Below are positions 25,234 to 32,300 of a stretch of DNA of 32,300 nt, piece after piece (the stretch's first letter is position 1; each line of letters begins with the position of its first letter). The notes beneath the pieces are model-generated. The model had not been told where the DNA came from, searched no databases, and saw only the letters and a program-made list of their open reading frames with translations. Position numbers and translations under genes: made by a program. Source of the DNA: a candidate division KSB1 bacterium (GTDB taxonomy: Bacteria > Zhuqueibacterota > JdFR-76 > DREG01); the NCBI GenBank assembly GCA_022566355.1, contig JADFJB010000048.1, forward strand, positions 1 through 32,300. The letters are read 5' to 3'.

Positions 25234-25818
25234 TCATTTTTTTTGCGTCACTTCAAACTCTTCTACCAAAAGGCTCAAAGAGTTTTCTTTGTTAGTTTTA
25301 ACCCGGCCTGAAATGATAAAATTCTTTTTACCCGCCTTAAATGCCTCTCGTAATTTGGGCAACAAATCGATCTTTTCAGCTTGTTCTTTTTCTTTGTCCG
25401 CCTTTTTGGGTGGCGGTGAAACCGGCAAGAATATCTGCCCGGTATCGGGCATTTTAAAAGCTAAATCTGCAACCTGGGCAGTATCCTTCACAGGGATGAC
25501 AACAATCTCACCGGTGGCTTTAATATGAATATCCCGCGGTGAGAAATTTGCTTTTTCCACTGCTTCTCTAAGTATCATCGGGTTGAGAATTTCTCCTGGT
25601 TTTAAGATAATTAAAGCATTCTGATCTTCTAAACTTACATCCACATCTTGAACGCCTTCCAGGCGTTTTAGGGCATTCTGCACCCTGTTTGCTCAGCCAC
25701 CTCAGGTCATGCCAGCTATACCGATATGTACCTCTTGTATCTGTGCCTGAGAAACGAGCGGAAGACTTAGAAACAATAAGGCTGTGCTAATCAAGCTTAA
25801 TAGAATTCTTCTTAACAT
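25234..25818 (-). CDS. HMA metal-binding protein with two in-frame UGA (predicted selenocysteine, UxxU)
   Basis: 194 residues if both UGA codons are read. It starts at ATG 25818 behind a strong AGGAGG, with signal peptide LLSLISTALLFLSLPLVSQAQ. The HMA motif then reads GMT-UGA-GG-UGA-ANRVQNALKRLEGV, with UGA at 25702-25704 (residue 39) and 25693-25695 (residue 42). These are exactly the positions of the two metal-binding Cys in GMTCxxC. The rest of the frame is open. The C-terminal domain (FIISGRV ... LVEEFEV) matches the CxxC paralogue at 23720-24244. A hairpin suited to a bacterial SECIS follows. It is predicted to be a periplasmic metal (perhaps mercury) binding selenoprotein. Two chance nonsense mutations is the alternative. 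Confidence 0.8.
25651..25667 (-). promoter_or_regulatory. Candidate bacterial SECIS hairpin
   Basis: In the transcript AACGCC pairs with GGCGUU around loop UGGAA. The loop has G in its second position, as bacterial SECIS elements require. It begins 32 bases after the second UGA (usual window roughly 16-37) and 41 after the first. A weaker stem GGGUG/UGCCC lies between. Folding was done by eye. Confidence 0.5.
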
Positions 25819-25837
25819 TTTACCTCCTTTTTGATTT

Positions 25838-26137
25838 TCATAATACAAACGCTTTCACAATGACTTCCACAGATGGAACACCTTTAAATTTTCCATCATC
25901 AAGGTAAAGCCGGCAACAATCAGCCCCATCCGATTCAATGGCTCCTGCGACGTCTTGCCCGTTGACTAAAATTGTCGGTGAACCGTACTTTTTAACATAG
26001 GTTGGACTTTTTTCGTCTCCACGATTCCATTCTATCCATGACGGTTCAACCCCTGTTTGTTTGTGTGCAAGTTGTAATTGTAACCTGGCTTCATTTACAT
26101 TAGGACAATCACTATCGAAGATCAATTCGACTTTCAT
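25838..26137 (-). CDS. Small thioredoxin-fold protein of the metal operon
   Basis: 99 residues, cytoplasmic. A beta-strand and Cys motif FDSDCPNVNEARLQL is followed by YGSPTILVNGQDVAG (the cis-Pro segment of thioredoxin-like folds) and a vicinal Cys pair GADCCRLYLDDG. Similar small proteins accompany mercury or arsenic genes. The CC pair could bind a soft metal or shuttle thiols; this is an inference. AAGGAAAA precedes the start. It ends 19 bp before the UGA-containing HMA gene. Confidence 0.75.
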   Translation of the reverse strand: MKVELIFDSDCPNVNEARLQLQLAHKQTGVEPSWIEWNRGDEKSPTYVKKYGSPTILVNGQDVAGAIESDGADCCRLYLDDGKFKGVPSVEVIVKAFVL

Positions 26138-26209
26138 ATTGAATTTTCCTTAATATTGCATTAAATATTTATTATTATGCCTAAATTCTAATTTTGTAGT
26201 TTTATAGAA

Positions 26210-26545
26210 TCAGCCTCCGGAATCAGCTTTTTTCGCCTTGTAACCCATTTTATTGATAGCGTCAATTACATCCTGCTCACTCACTTTTTCAGGATCTACC
26301 GTCACTTCAGCTGTGCCATCAGCAAAACTGGCTTTGACTTCTATTACACCATCGATCTTATTGACTGCCATTTTTACATTGACTTCGCAGCCTGTGCATG
26401 TCATACCTTCCACGTCACAAGTAATAACTTTTGTCGAGATGTTATCAACCTTTGCAGTCAGCTCCAGTTCGGCGTTTTTACTCGAGCAGCCGAATACTGC
26501 TAACAATGGGAGCAATACAAATGCCAATATAAAATTCCGTTTCAT
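26210..26545 (-). CDS. merP: MerP-like periplasmic heavy-metal-binding lipoprotein
   Basis: 111 residues. Lipoprotein signal (LAFVLLPLLAVFGC, Cys20), then one HMA domain: VITCDVEGMTCTGCEVNVKM with the metal-binding CxxC, ending VIDAINKMGYKAKKA. MerP captures Hg(II) in the periplasm and hands it to MerT; other copper/zinc HMA proteins look similar. The MerT gene 53 bp upstream favours the Mer reading. Being lipid-anchored differs from soluble proteobacterial MerP. AAGGAG lies before the ATG. Confidence 0.85.
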   Translation of the reverse strand: MKRNFILAFVLLPLLAVFGCSSKNAELELTAKVDNISTKVITCDVEGMTCTGCEVNVKMAVNKIDGVIEVKASFADGTAEVTVDPEKVSEQDVIDAINKMGYKAKKADSGG

Positions 26546-26598
26546 GATTAAACTCTCCTTTTAGTTATTGTCTATTTTTTTTGGTTTTAGATTTTCAT

Positions 26599-26940
26599 TT
26601 ATAAAGGTAAATAGGGCAAAATGTATGGAAATGCGACGAGCATAATTGCCATGATCGCCACGATCCATAACATCAAGCGCTGGTTTCGTCGGCTCTGTGG
26701 TGTCTGGCAAACTTGCCCTGGCGCACATTCAACATCTCGTTGAGGTCGATAGGCGAAGAAAAATCCCACAGCTAAAAAAACCACTGTAATGCCGATGAAA
26801 AAAGGCCGGTAGGGTTCAAGGGCTATTGCAAACGCTACACCTCCGATTCCAAGAAAAGTAAGAACCAACGGCCCTATGCAACAAGCCGAAGCAAGAATCC
26901 CAGTAACAATAGTACCGCTATTAATCATTGAGTCTTTCAT
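26599..26940 (-). CDS. merT: MerT-like mercuric transport protein
   Basis: 113 residues, three membrane helices. The first helix has the paired Cys of MerT (SACCIGPLVLTFLGIGG). A second Cys pair (VECAPGQVC) lies in the loop between helices two and three. MerT takes Hg(II) from MerP and passes it inward, normally to mercuric reductase MerA, which is not in this window. GGAG lies nine bases upstream. It starts 15 bp after the ArsR-type gene and is surely in its operon. Confidence 0.88.
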   Translation of the reverse strand: MKDSMINSGTIVTGILASACCIGPLVLTFLGIGGVAFAIALEPYRPFFIGITVVFLAVGFFFAYRPQRDVECAPGQVCQTPQSRRNQRLMLWIVAIMAIMLVAFPYILPYLPL

Positions 26941-26955
26941 GATTCATGTCTCCTA

Positions 26956-27315
26956 TTAATCATCAATTTCAAAAAGTTCTATCAACAAATCTTTAAATAT
27001 ACCTGACGTCATTTGATAATAAATAGTTGGTCCTTCCCGGCGCTGTTGAATAACTCCTCTATCGCGTAATTTACGGAGTTGATGAGATATTGCTGATACC
27101 CCCATTCCCATAATATCGGCCATGTCACAAACGCAAAGCTCGTCGCTTTGAATAAGAAGAAACAACATTTTTAATCTTGTTGCATTTCCAGCCATATCCA
27201 AAAGATCAGCAAGTTTATCCAGATCATCTTTCTGTAGCAATTGCTTTCTGAGGGATAGTAGTTTCTCTATATCTACTTGTTGTCGTATACATGTTTCAGT
27301 TGTAAGCTCTTTCAT
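26956..27315 (-). CDS. ArsR/SmtB-family metal-responsive repressor
   Basis: 119 residues. The winged helix-turn-helix has the metal site ELCVCD in the alpha-3 position, the signature of ArsR/CadC repressors. Recognition helix region MGVSAISHQLRKLRDRGVI, wing QRREGPTIYYQM. Extra Cys in the N-terminal arm (TETC) resembles CadC, so Cd, Pb, Zn or Hg are possible inducers. It is the first gene of the operon, with an operator-like inverted repeat 18 bp upstream, so it is probably autoregulated. Confidence 0.9.
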   Translation of the reverse strand: MKELTTETCIRQQVDIEKLLSLRKQLLQKDDLDKLADLLDMAGNATRLKMLFLLIQSDELCVCDMADIMGMGVSAISHQLRKLRDRGVIQQRREGPTIYYQMTSGIFKDLLIELFEIDD

Positions 27316-27332
27316 TTGTTACCTTGTTTTAT

Positions 27333-27354
27333 TATTTGAGCATTTGTTCAAATA
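27333..27354. promoter_or_regulatory. ArsR/SmtB-type operator
   Basis: TATTTGA-G-CA-TT-TG-T-TCAAATA: two 10-base arms around a central TT with a single mismatch pair. This has the same general form as known SmtB/CadC operators. It sits directly upstream of the repressor start at 27315. Confidence 0.7.
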
Positions 27355-27481
27355 GTGAAACAATTAATAATACTTTTTATTCCCGGGTTATTCAAAGAAG
27401 AGTAGAATCCTGAGTAACTGCCTTTTGGCAGTGTGTCTCAGCAGTGTTCTGAGCAAAATCGAAGGGGGTGCTTCCTACTCA

Positions 27482-27691
27482 TCACCAGGCAATTCTAATC
27501 ACCGATTTTCCTTCCCCTTTCTCATCCTCACCTTCTTTCTCCGGCAATTCCGGCTCCCATAAATCCGGTAATTCATCGCCCCACAAATAATGGTTGAACC
27601 AGGCCAGGTTATGCCACATCACTGCACGTTGCGATTTGGTTTTGCTTTTGAATGTTTTCTTAGGTAATTTTAACTCAGAACGGATTATGAT
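27482..27691 (-). pseudogene. S9-type peptidase C-terminal remnant
   Basis: An open minus-strand frame without a start codon ends at TGA 27482-27484. It reads KSQRAVMWHNLAWFNHYLWG then DELPDLWEPELPEKEGED, like the extreme C-terminus of prolyl-oligopeptidase-type (S9) enzymes (W-x(2)-NLAWF-x-YLWG). The catalytic region is not upstream; the frame hits a stop at 27692-27694, just before the HEPN gene. An N-terminal S9 piece on the same strand lies at 28555-29490, so the two may be the ends of one broken gene. Confidence 0.55.
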
Positions 27692-27702
27692 TTATTAGTC
27701 AG

Positions 27703-28112
27703 ATGGAACTAAAAAAGCATATTGATTACTGGTTGAAGTCTGCTGCCCATTATTTTGAATCGGCAGAGACTCTATATAAACATCGCCGATATGACTGGTG
27801 TTGTTTCTTGGGCACTTGGTCATTGAGAAAATGCTAAAGGCACATTTCGTTCACGATAATCCGAGTGAAAATGTCCCACTCATTCATAATCTTCCAAAGC
27901 TAGCCGAGCAAACAAGATTTCCACTAAAACAAAAGCAAAAGCTTCTACTTTTAGAGATTAATCAGTTCAATATTAAAACTCGATATCCAGATTATAAGTT
28001 TAAATTTTACCGAAAATGCACACCAGAGTTTACTGAATACTACTTTAACAAAATTAGGGATTTATACAATTGGCTATTACAGAATATGTTGAAAAAGCAA
28101 TCCGAAGATTAA
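27703..28112 (+). pseudogene. HEPN-domain toxin of an MNT/HEPN pair, frameshifted
   Basis: ATG 27703 gives MELKKHIDYWLKSAAHYFES, then ETLYKHRRYDW, and shifts frame near 27796-27800. The next frame continues VLFLGHLVIEKMLKAHFV ... HNLPKLAEQT ... TRYPDYKFKF. One added G in TGGTG restores a normal HEPN protein (PF05168 type, R-Y-D-W-x-LFLGHL-x-IEK). The pair partner follows immediately. The single-base break may be decay or a sequencing error. A canonical R-x(4-6)-H RNase motif is not evident. Confidence 0.7.
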
Positions 28113-28397
28113 TTAATTAAGCTAGCGGCAAAAGATCTTCGTCTCCAAGAGGTTTACCTTTTCGGATCTGCTGCAAGAGGTTACGGGCATAAATGGAGCG
28201 ATATTGACTTGGCAATTGTTTCTCCGGATTTTAGCGGCGATAGTTTTGAAGACAGCAAAAAGCTTTTTCCCTACATCCTTCAGGTAGATACGGCTATTGA
28301 AGTTCATACATTCCATCCAACAGATTTTACTTCTGACAACCCATTTGTTAAAGAAATCTTAGTTGTCTGTTTCATAAATTCGCTGACGTATTTTTAA
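28070..28397 (+). pseudogene. MNT-type nucleotidyltransferase (antitoxin), frameshifted
   Basis: From TTG 28070 the frame reads LAITEYVEKAIRRLIN and stops at TAA. One extra T in TTAATTAATTAAG shifts it from the continuing frame LAAKDLRLQEVYLFGSAARG. The catalytic pattern GSAARG-x(8)-D-x-D (SDIDLAI) is intact. A third acidic residue may be the D or E in VDTAIEVHT. The gene overlaps the end of the HEPN gene, as in canonical HEPN-MNT pairs where the nucleotidyltransferase neutralises the toxin by nucleotide addition. The C-terminus after NPFVKEIL looks eroded. Confidence 0.7.
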
Positions 28398-28436
28398 ACG
28401 GAGCTATAAGCTGTAGTCATTTGTTTATTCTCAATT

Positions 28437-28507
28437 ACCCCTCCTAACCTCCCTTATCAAGGGGAGGAATTTCCCCTCCTTGTTTAAGGAGGGGGTAGGG
28501 GAGGTTT
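28437..28507. repeat. Imperfect palindromic repeat, about 70 bp
   Basis: Arms rich in CCCCTCC and GGGGAGG: ACCCCTCCTAACCTCC at left, AGGGGGTAGGGGAGGT at right, around AAGGGGAGGAATTTCCCCTC. The whole element folds on itself. Its size and form suit a non-autonomous mobile repeat. It lies between the MNT gene and the truncated S9 gene. Confidence 0.75.
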
Positions 28508-28554
28508 AATAATATTGACAAGTACAATTTTAATACGTTACAGTAATTATGTTT

Positions 28555-29490
28555 TTATATACTTAGCGACCGGAATTCGAGTACATTAACACATCTTGCT
28601 GTGACAATTTTTGGATTGCCACCATCAGCCGGAATGATGGCAAAATTGCGATTATATGCGTAATACAACTCTTTGCCTGAATAGGTGGAATACAGAATTT
28701 GACTACCATCGGGGGACCAGTTAGGGCTCCAATCGGGTCCTGGAGTTGATACGATTTTGTAAGTGGTATCTGCCACTAAATCGAGGATAAAAATATCAGT
28801 GGTGTAAAAATTGATACGATCCGGATTCTCTGCAGCATTGAAGGCAATCTTATTTCCGTCGGGAGACCACGAGAATCCGCCAACACTAAAGGTTTTGCCA
28901 TTGGTCTTTTGATCTCCTTTAACCGGTTCTTTTAAAGCATCGGATATTTCAAATGTCCATAAATGCGAATGGCTATATTCTTTACGAACCACTGAAAATC
29001 CACCCATATGATCTTTTCTTCCCTTTGCATATTTGGATTCAGGCTCGGTTGCTGTAAAAGCAATCTTTTCCCCATCCGACGACCATTCATAATTGGAAAC
29101 ACCGCTTTCGGAATCTGTTAAACGGACCGCTTCCCCACCATTGGGCCGAATCGCGAAAATTTGGTTTTTGTCCTTGCTGCGATTCGAGGTAAAGGCCAGC
29201 CATTTTGAATCCGGCGACCACTTCGGATTGGATGTCGATTTTTTTCCACTCGTTAATTGAAATGTATCTCCGCTTGAAACATTTGCCAACCAGATGTGGG
29301 TAATATTGGCATTCTCCTCAAAATCAGCTCCTCTTACCGTATATGCCACAAAATTTCCATCCGGTGAAATTCTAACCGAACCCACAGATTTCACTTTGAT
29401 GAGTTCATCGATAGTGGGAACGTGTTTGCTGTCTTTTGCAAAAAGGGATGATGAAAACAAAAGGATAAAAAGTATGATTCGCTTCGTCAT
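28555..29490 (-). pseudogene. S9-family peptidase, N-terminal propeller only
   Basis: 311 residues: signal peptide (MTKRIILFILLFSSSLFA), DELIKVKSVGSVRISPDG, then TolB/PD40-type blades (W-SPDSKWLAFTSNRS, EWSSDGEKIAFTAT, SWSPDGNKIAFNAA, NWSPDGSQILYSTYSG). This is the propeller half of dipeptidyl-peptidase/oligopeptidase S9 enzymes of ~650 residues. The alpha/beta-hydrolase catalytic half (GxSxGG, Asp, His) is absent. The frame leaves homology after PKIVTA (near 28610) and ends in an unrelated short tail. A strong ribosome site (AGGAG) precedes the start. The gene is probably disrupted, with its far end at 27482-27691. Confidence 0.75.
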
Positions 29491-29561
29491 TTTTTCTCCT
29501 AGTTTGATTGAATTTACCTGTTAATATCAGCAACACATTAGCAGCCGGTTGGATTGGGTGG

Positions 29562-29981
29562 TTATACGTTTTGTTTGAAAATGGGATGATCATTATTTAG
29601 TTCTAGCAAATCCCAAAGATTGCCATATAAATCTTCGAAAACAGCTACCGTACCGTAAGACTCCTTCTTAGGATCTCTAACAAATTTTATCTCCTCAGAA
29701 ACCATTTCATTATAGTCACGCCAGAAATCAGTATGGAGAAATAGAAAAACCCTTCCACCTGCTTGATTTCCCACAAACGCTTCCTGTTCAGGTTTTGAAG
29801 CTCTGGCAAGCAACAATGTTGTACCGCTAGATCCGGGAGGAGAAACTACAACCCAACGTTTATCTTGCTCGGGTTGATAAGCGTCCTCGACCAAAGTGAA
29901 ATGAAGTTTCTTGGTATAAAACTCAATTGCCTCATCGTAATCCCTAACGAGCAAAGCAACATGAACAATTGACTGCCTCAT
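29562..29981 (-). CDS. VOC-superfamily (glyoxalase-like) protein
   Basis: 139 residues. The vicinal-oxygen-chelate fold is visible: IVHVALLVRDYDEAIEFYTK opens the first repeat with His7 as likely metal ligand, and AVFEDLYGNLWDLLEL closes the second with Glu. GRVFLFLHTDFWRDYNEMV lies between. Reported members are glyoxalases, dioxygenases or resistance proteins; the substrate cannot be told. Cytoplasmic. GAGGAAG precedes the start. It is a single gene. Confidence 0.85.
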   Translation of the reverse strand: MRQSIVHVALLVRDYDEAIEFYTKKLHFTLVEDAYQPEQDKRWVVVSPPGSSGTTLLLARASKPEQEAFVGNQAGGRVFLFLHTDFWRDYNEMVSEEIKFVRDPKKESYGTVAVFEDLYGNLWDLLELNNDHPIFKQNV

Positions 29982-30397
29982 TACTTCCTCTTTAAAACTC
30001 GTCTACTAAGTTCGTCGAGGAGTTACACTCCTCGACTTAAAACAAAGTAACGTTCTATCCCATTACATCAAAGTCTATTCAATAATTGAATGATCCTCCA
30101 AAATATAATTTCTAGCGCTTGAGTACAGCAAATCTTAAGGCTTGCTACAAGCTTTCCGAATTGTGATTCACCTCTACAATCAAATTTCCAAATTTCGAGG
30201 ATTATCTTTACCCGGTGAGATATTCCTAGATTTATTATCCTGGAACAAACCAATCAAAATCGTCTGTCTAGCGGGATGAATCTTCATCCCAATTAAAAGG
30301 ATTATCATAAATGTATTCACGAATGTGATTTTATTTCTTTTTTGTTACGAATAATAAATAGTTTATTGCCAAACAACATGCACATCCCGGGAGTCAA
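29982..30397. other. Intergenic with two hairpin repeats
   Basis: 416 bases with no gene. GTCGAGGAGT 30014-30023 pairs perfectly with ACTCCTCGAC 30027-30036 around a three-base loop. GGGATGAA 30273-30280 pairs with TTCATCCC 30283-30290. Both are compact hairpins without clear T-runs and look more like short repeats than terminators. Confidence 0.55.
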
Positions 30398-31970
30398 CTA
30401 CTGCGCCGCCGCCAAAGCAAACAACAAATCCACATAACTCTTCTCGATTTCCGCCAGTCCGGCAACACTGGAACCTTCCGCCGGTTCGATAACCATGTAC
30501 TCGTTTGGAGCATGGGCGCCAGAGCCATGGCCGAGTCCGTTAAAAACCAGCGGTAATCCGAGACGTTCCGTAAACTGGTAGAACGGCGCACTTCCGGCCA
30601 GTCGCGGCCAAATCTCTTTTGTACTGCGCCATTTATTAAAAACGCTGATTGCTGCTTGCACAAGGGGTGCTTCAACAGATGTTTGAGCCGCAGGATAGCT
30701 GGAAAGTTTCCGTAATTCAATATCGGCGAAGCCGTGTTTGTCGAGATGAGCCCGAACCAGCTCCAGGGAATGATCCGGATCGACGTTTGGCGGCAACCTG
30801 GAATCGACCTTCGCAGTAGCCACATGCGGCAAGATGGTCTTCACACCTTCTCCGGTGTAGCCGCCCCAGATGCCGTCAACATTGAGTGTCACTTCGTACA
30901 GATAACGCAGAAGCGCCTCTTCACCGCTAATGCCATCAATCCACTTTTCGACATTGAGCAGCTTCTTGATCCCGGCTTCATCCCAATTTTTCAGCGCGCC
31001 ATTGATGAGACGCTGCTCTTCTTCTGTGGGAGGGCGAACGTTATCGTAATAGCCATCGATCAGGATTGTATTGCCATCGGGTGTGGTCATGGACGCCAGT
31101 GCCTGGGCCAAGCGCAAAACAGGAGCATCCACCAGCGCTTTGTAAGAGCCATGAATCTCGGAATATGTCGGACCGCCCCAGTCGCCGCCTTTAGCTTCCA
31201 TTTCAAAATAGAGGATACCTTTTACTCCCATACTCAGGCGGATTTCGCCGGTTAAACTTTGGGAATTAAAGGGAAAGAAAACCCCGTCGGCAGTGCGCAG
31301 GCGTTCCTCAAAATGGTCGACCAGTTCCGGGTAATTGGGCGAACCCAACTCTTCCTCACCCTCTGCTAAAACCATCAGGTTTACCGGTTAAACTACCGGT
31401 TACAGCAATGATAGACTCCACAGCATTCAGAAATGCCCGCTCAGGTCCCTTCTGGTTGGTCGCGCCTCGTCCCATGAGCACTTTACCAAAGTCCTTCTCT
31501 ACAAGGTTGGCGGCAAAGGGCGGTGATTCCCAATCTTCCGGATTTACTGGTTGGACATCGTACATCATGTAGATCATCAGTGTCTTAGCCGCTCCAGCGT
31601 CATAGTAGCCCCACACCCCTGGATGTCCTGATGTGGCTACGACTTCAGTTTCGGTAAAACCCATCTCGGCAAGGTCGTTTTTTACCATTCGCGCCATTTC
31701 CTGGATACCGTTGTTCTGGGCGCTGATCGATGGCTGACGAATCCAGCGCTGAAGCTTTGCCAGATGTCCGTCCAGATTGTTGTCAATGTAGGAGTAAACA
31801 TCGTTGTGCTCACCACTGTAGGGCGCAATGGTCGATGGATCGAAGGCTTCGTCTGTAGATAAAGAAAATTGTGGACGCTGTTGAGTGTTGTCCGGAGCAC
31901 AACTAATTACAATAAGTAAAACAAGAAAAAAGAATAAGCAATAAAGTATGAATATTTGTTTTCTTAACAT
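30398..31970 (-). pseudogene. M20-family metallopeptidase lipoprotein, split by one base
   Basis: Two frames (31970-31356 and 31375-30398) make one ~520-residue M20 dipeptidase. The N-terminal frame has lipobox VISC (Cys24), IRQPSIS and MMYDVQPVNPEDWESPP, and ends after AVTGSL. The other resumes as PVNLMVLAEGEEELGSPNYP. Dropping one A in GTTTAACCGG (near 31393) joins them. Metal ligands deviate: HxD is M-Y-D (MMYDVQP) and the bridging D is N (GRGATNQKG). The Glu-Glu pair (EGEEELGSP), D (KVDSRLPPN) and His (GLGHGSGAHAPNE) remain. It is GC-richer than its surroundings. A strong AAGGAG precedes the start. Confidence 0.8.
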
Positions 31971-32300
31971 CTTGGTCTCCTTTTTTTACATTTTCAATTG
32001 AACATTGTAGAATCTGACGCCACCTGTGTAGTTTCAATCATGGTTTTCAAGTTATCATACATTCAGGTTAATTTAATTAACCTGCACTATTCATGAATTT
32101 TTGCCACAAAGACTCTAAGTCACTAAGAATATGAAAGTTATAAAGAAGATAATTATGAACCAATTTTCGGTCAATATAAAAAATCAATCTTTCTTAACCT
32201 TTATTTTTTAAAGCTTTGTGTCTTTGAGTCTTGTATGTTTAAAGTTTTAAGTTTTTATGTTTTTTTCCATTACAAATAGTTCTTTTATTTTTTAATAAGA
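31971..32300. other. Upstream region with inverted repeat, no gene
   Basis: AT-rich end of the window. Imperfect inverted arms lie at 32104-32130 (CACAAAGACTCTAAGTCAC) and 32211-32236 (GTGTCTTTGAGTCTTGTAT), about 80 bp apart, of the GACTCAAAGACACAAAG type often seen as dispersed small repeats. Confidence 0.45.

Noticed and set aside
25693-25704. UGA read as Trp or Gly (alternative genetic code)
   Set aside because: TGA is a normal stop elsewhere in the window, for example at the ATGA overlap at 23720-23723. Cys is the residue expected at both sites, so Sec fits better than a recoded genome.
30068-30253. 61-residue minus-strand frame upstream of the VOC gene
   Set aside because: No ribosome site or recognisable motif, and it lies among short repeats.
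1-32300. CRISPR arrays, rRNA genes or complete tRNA genes
   Set aside because: No regularly spaced direct repeats or rRNA signatures were seen by eye. The only tRNA-like sequence is the fragment at 22578-22604.

Overview
The window reads as a contig from a Gram-negative bacterium of the FCB group (Calditrichota, Ignavibacteria or a related lineage is my guess, not proven). Most of it is AT-rich. Many proteins are Bacteroidota-like lipoproteins, YceI proteins and outer-membrane barrels. Yet most genes carry clear AGGAG-type ribosome sites, which argues against Bacteroidota proper. The first ~770 bases are GC-rich and look foreign: a mannose-1-phosphate guanylyltransferase and a truncated sialidase-like gene meet head to head at ~771, both lacking their 5' ends, as expected for an assembly chimera.

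Layout: 1764-4536 (minus) holds a HemX/CcsA-like membrane protein followed by a sigma-54 activator. The activator's N-terminal ~330 residues look like a catalytically dead glutamyl-tRNA reductase (HemA). 4651-4963 is a decayed tyrosine recombinase. 5217-7197 (minus) is a cytochrome c / porin / small cytochrome c operon. 7724-10728 (plus) encodes a PAS histidine kinase and its NtrC-type regulator. 10758-12597 (minus) holds a TonB-like fragment, a tandem universal stress protein and an RsbW-like kinase. 12600-13700 has no intact gene but carries two good sigma-54 promoter matches pointing outwards. 13707-16498 (plus) is a YceI-YceI-porin operon. 16623-20853 carries a receiver protein, a cytochrome-c-fused copper nitrite reductase (nirK), a NirV-like protein, a Sco copper chaperone and two half-size CcoN-like membrane proteins. 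21003-22427 is a GC-richer nitronate-monooxygenase-like gene.

27315-22776 (minus) is a compact metal-response operon: ArsR-type repressor with a visible operator, MerT, MerP-like lipoprotein, thioredoxin-fold protein, a heavy-metal-associated (HMA) protein, an outer-membrane barrel, a second HMA protein and an NHL propeller lipoprotein. The first HMA protein is interrupted by two UGA codons exactly where the two metal-binding cysteines belong (GMT-U-GG-U). A hairpin with a G in its apical loop follows. This is best read as a double-selenocysteine (UxxU) metal-binding selenoprotein inside a mercury-type operon, with a CxxC paralogue two genes downstream.

The right end (27.4-32.3 kb) is degraded: pieces of an S9 peptidase lie either side of a HEPN-MNT toxin-antitoxin pair with single-base frameshifts, and an M20 peptidase is split by one extra base. 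Palindromic repeats are frequent. The two observations I rate highest are the UxxU selenoprotein and the HemA-like/sigma-54 activator fusion paired with hemX.
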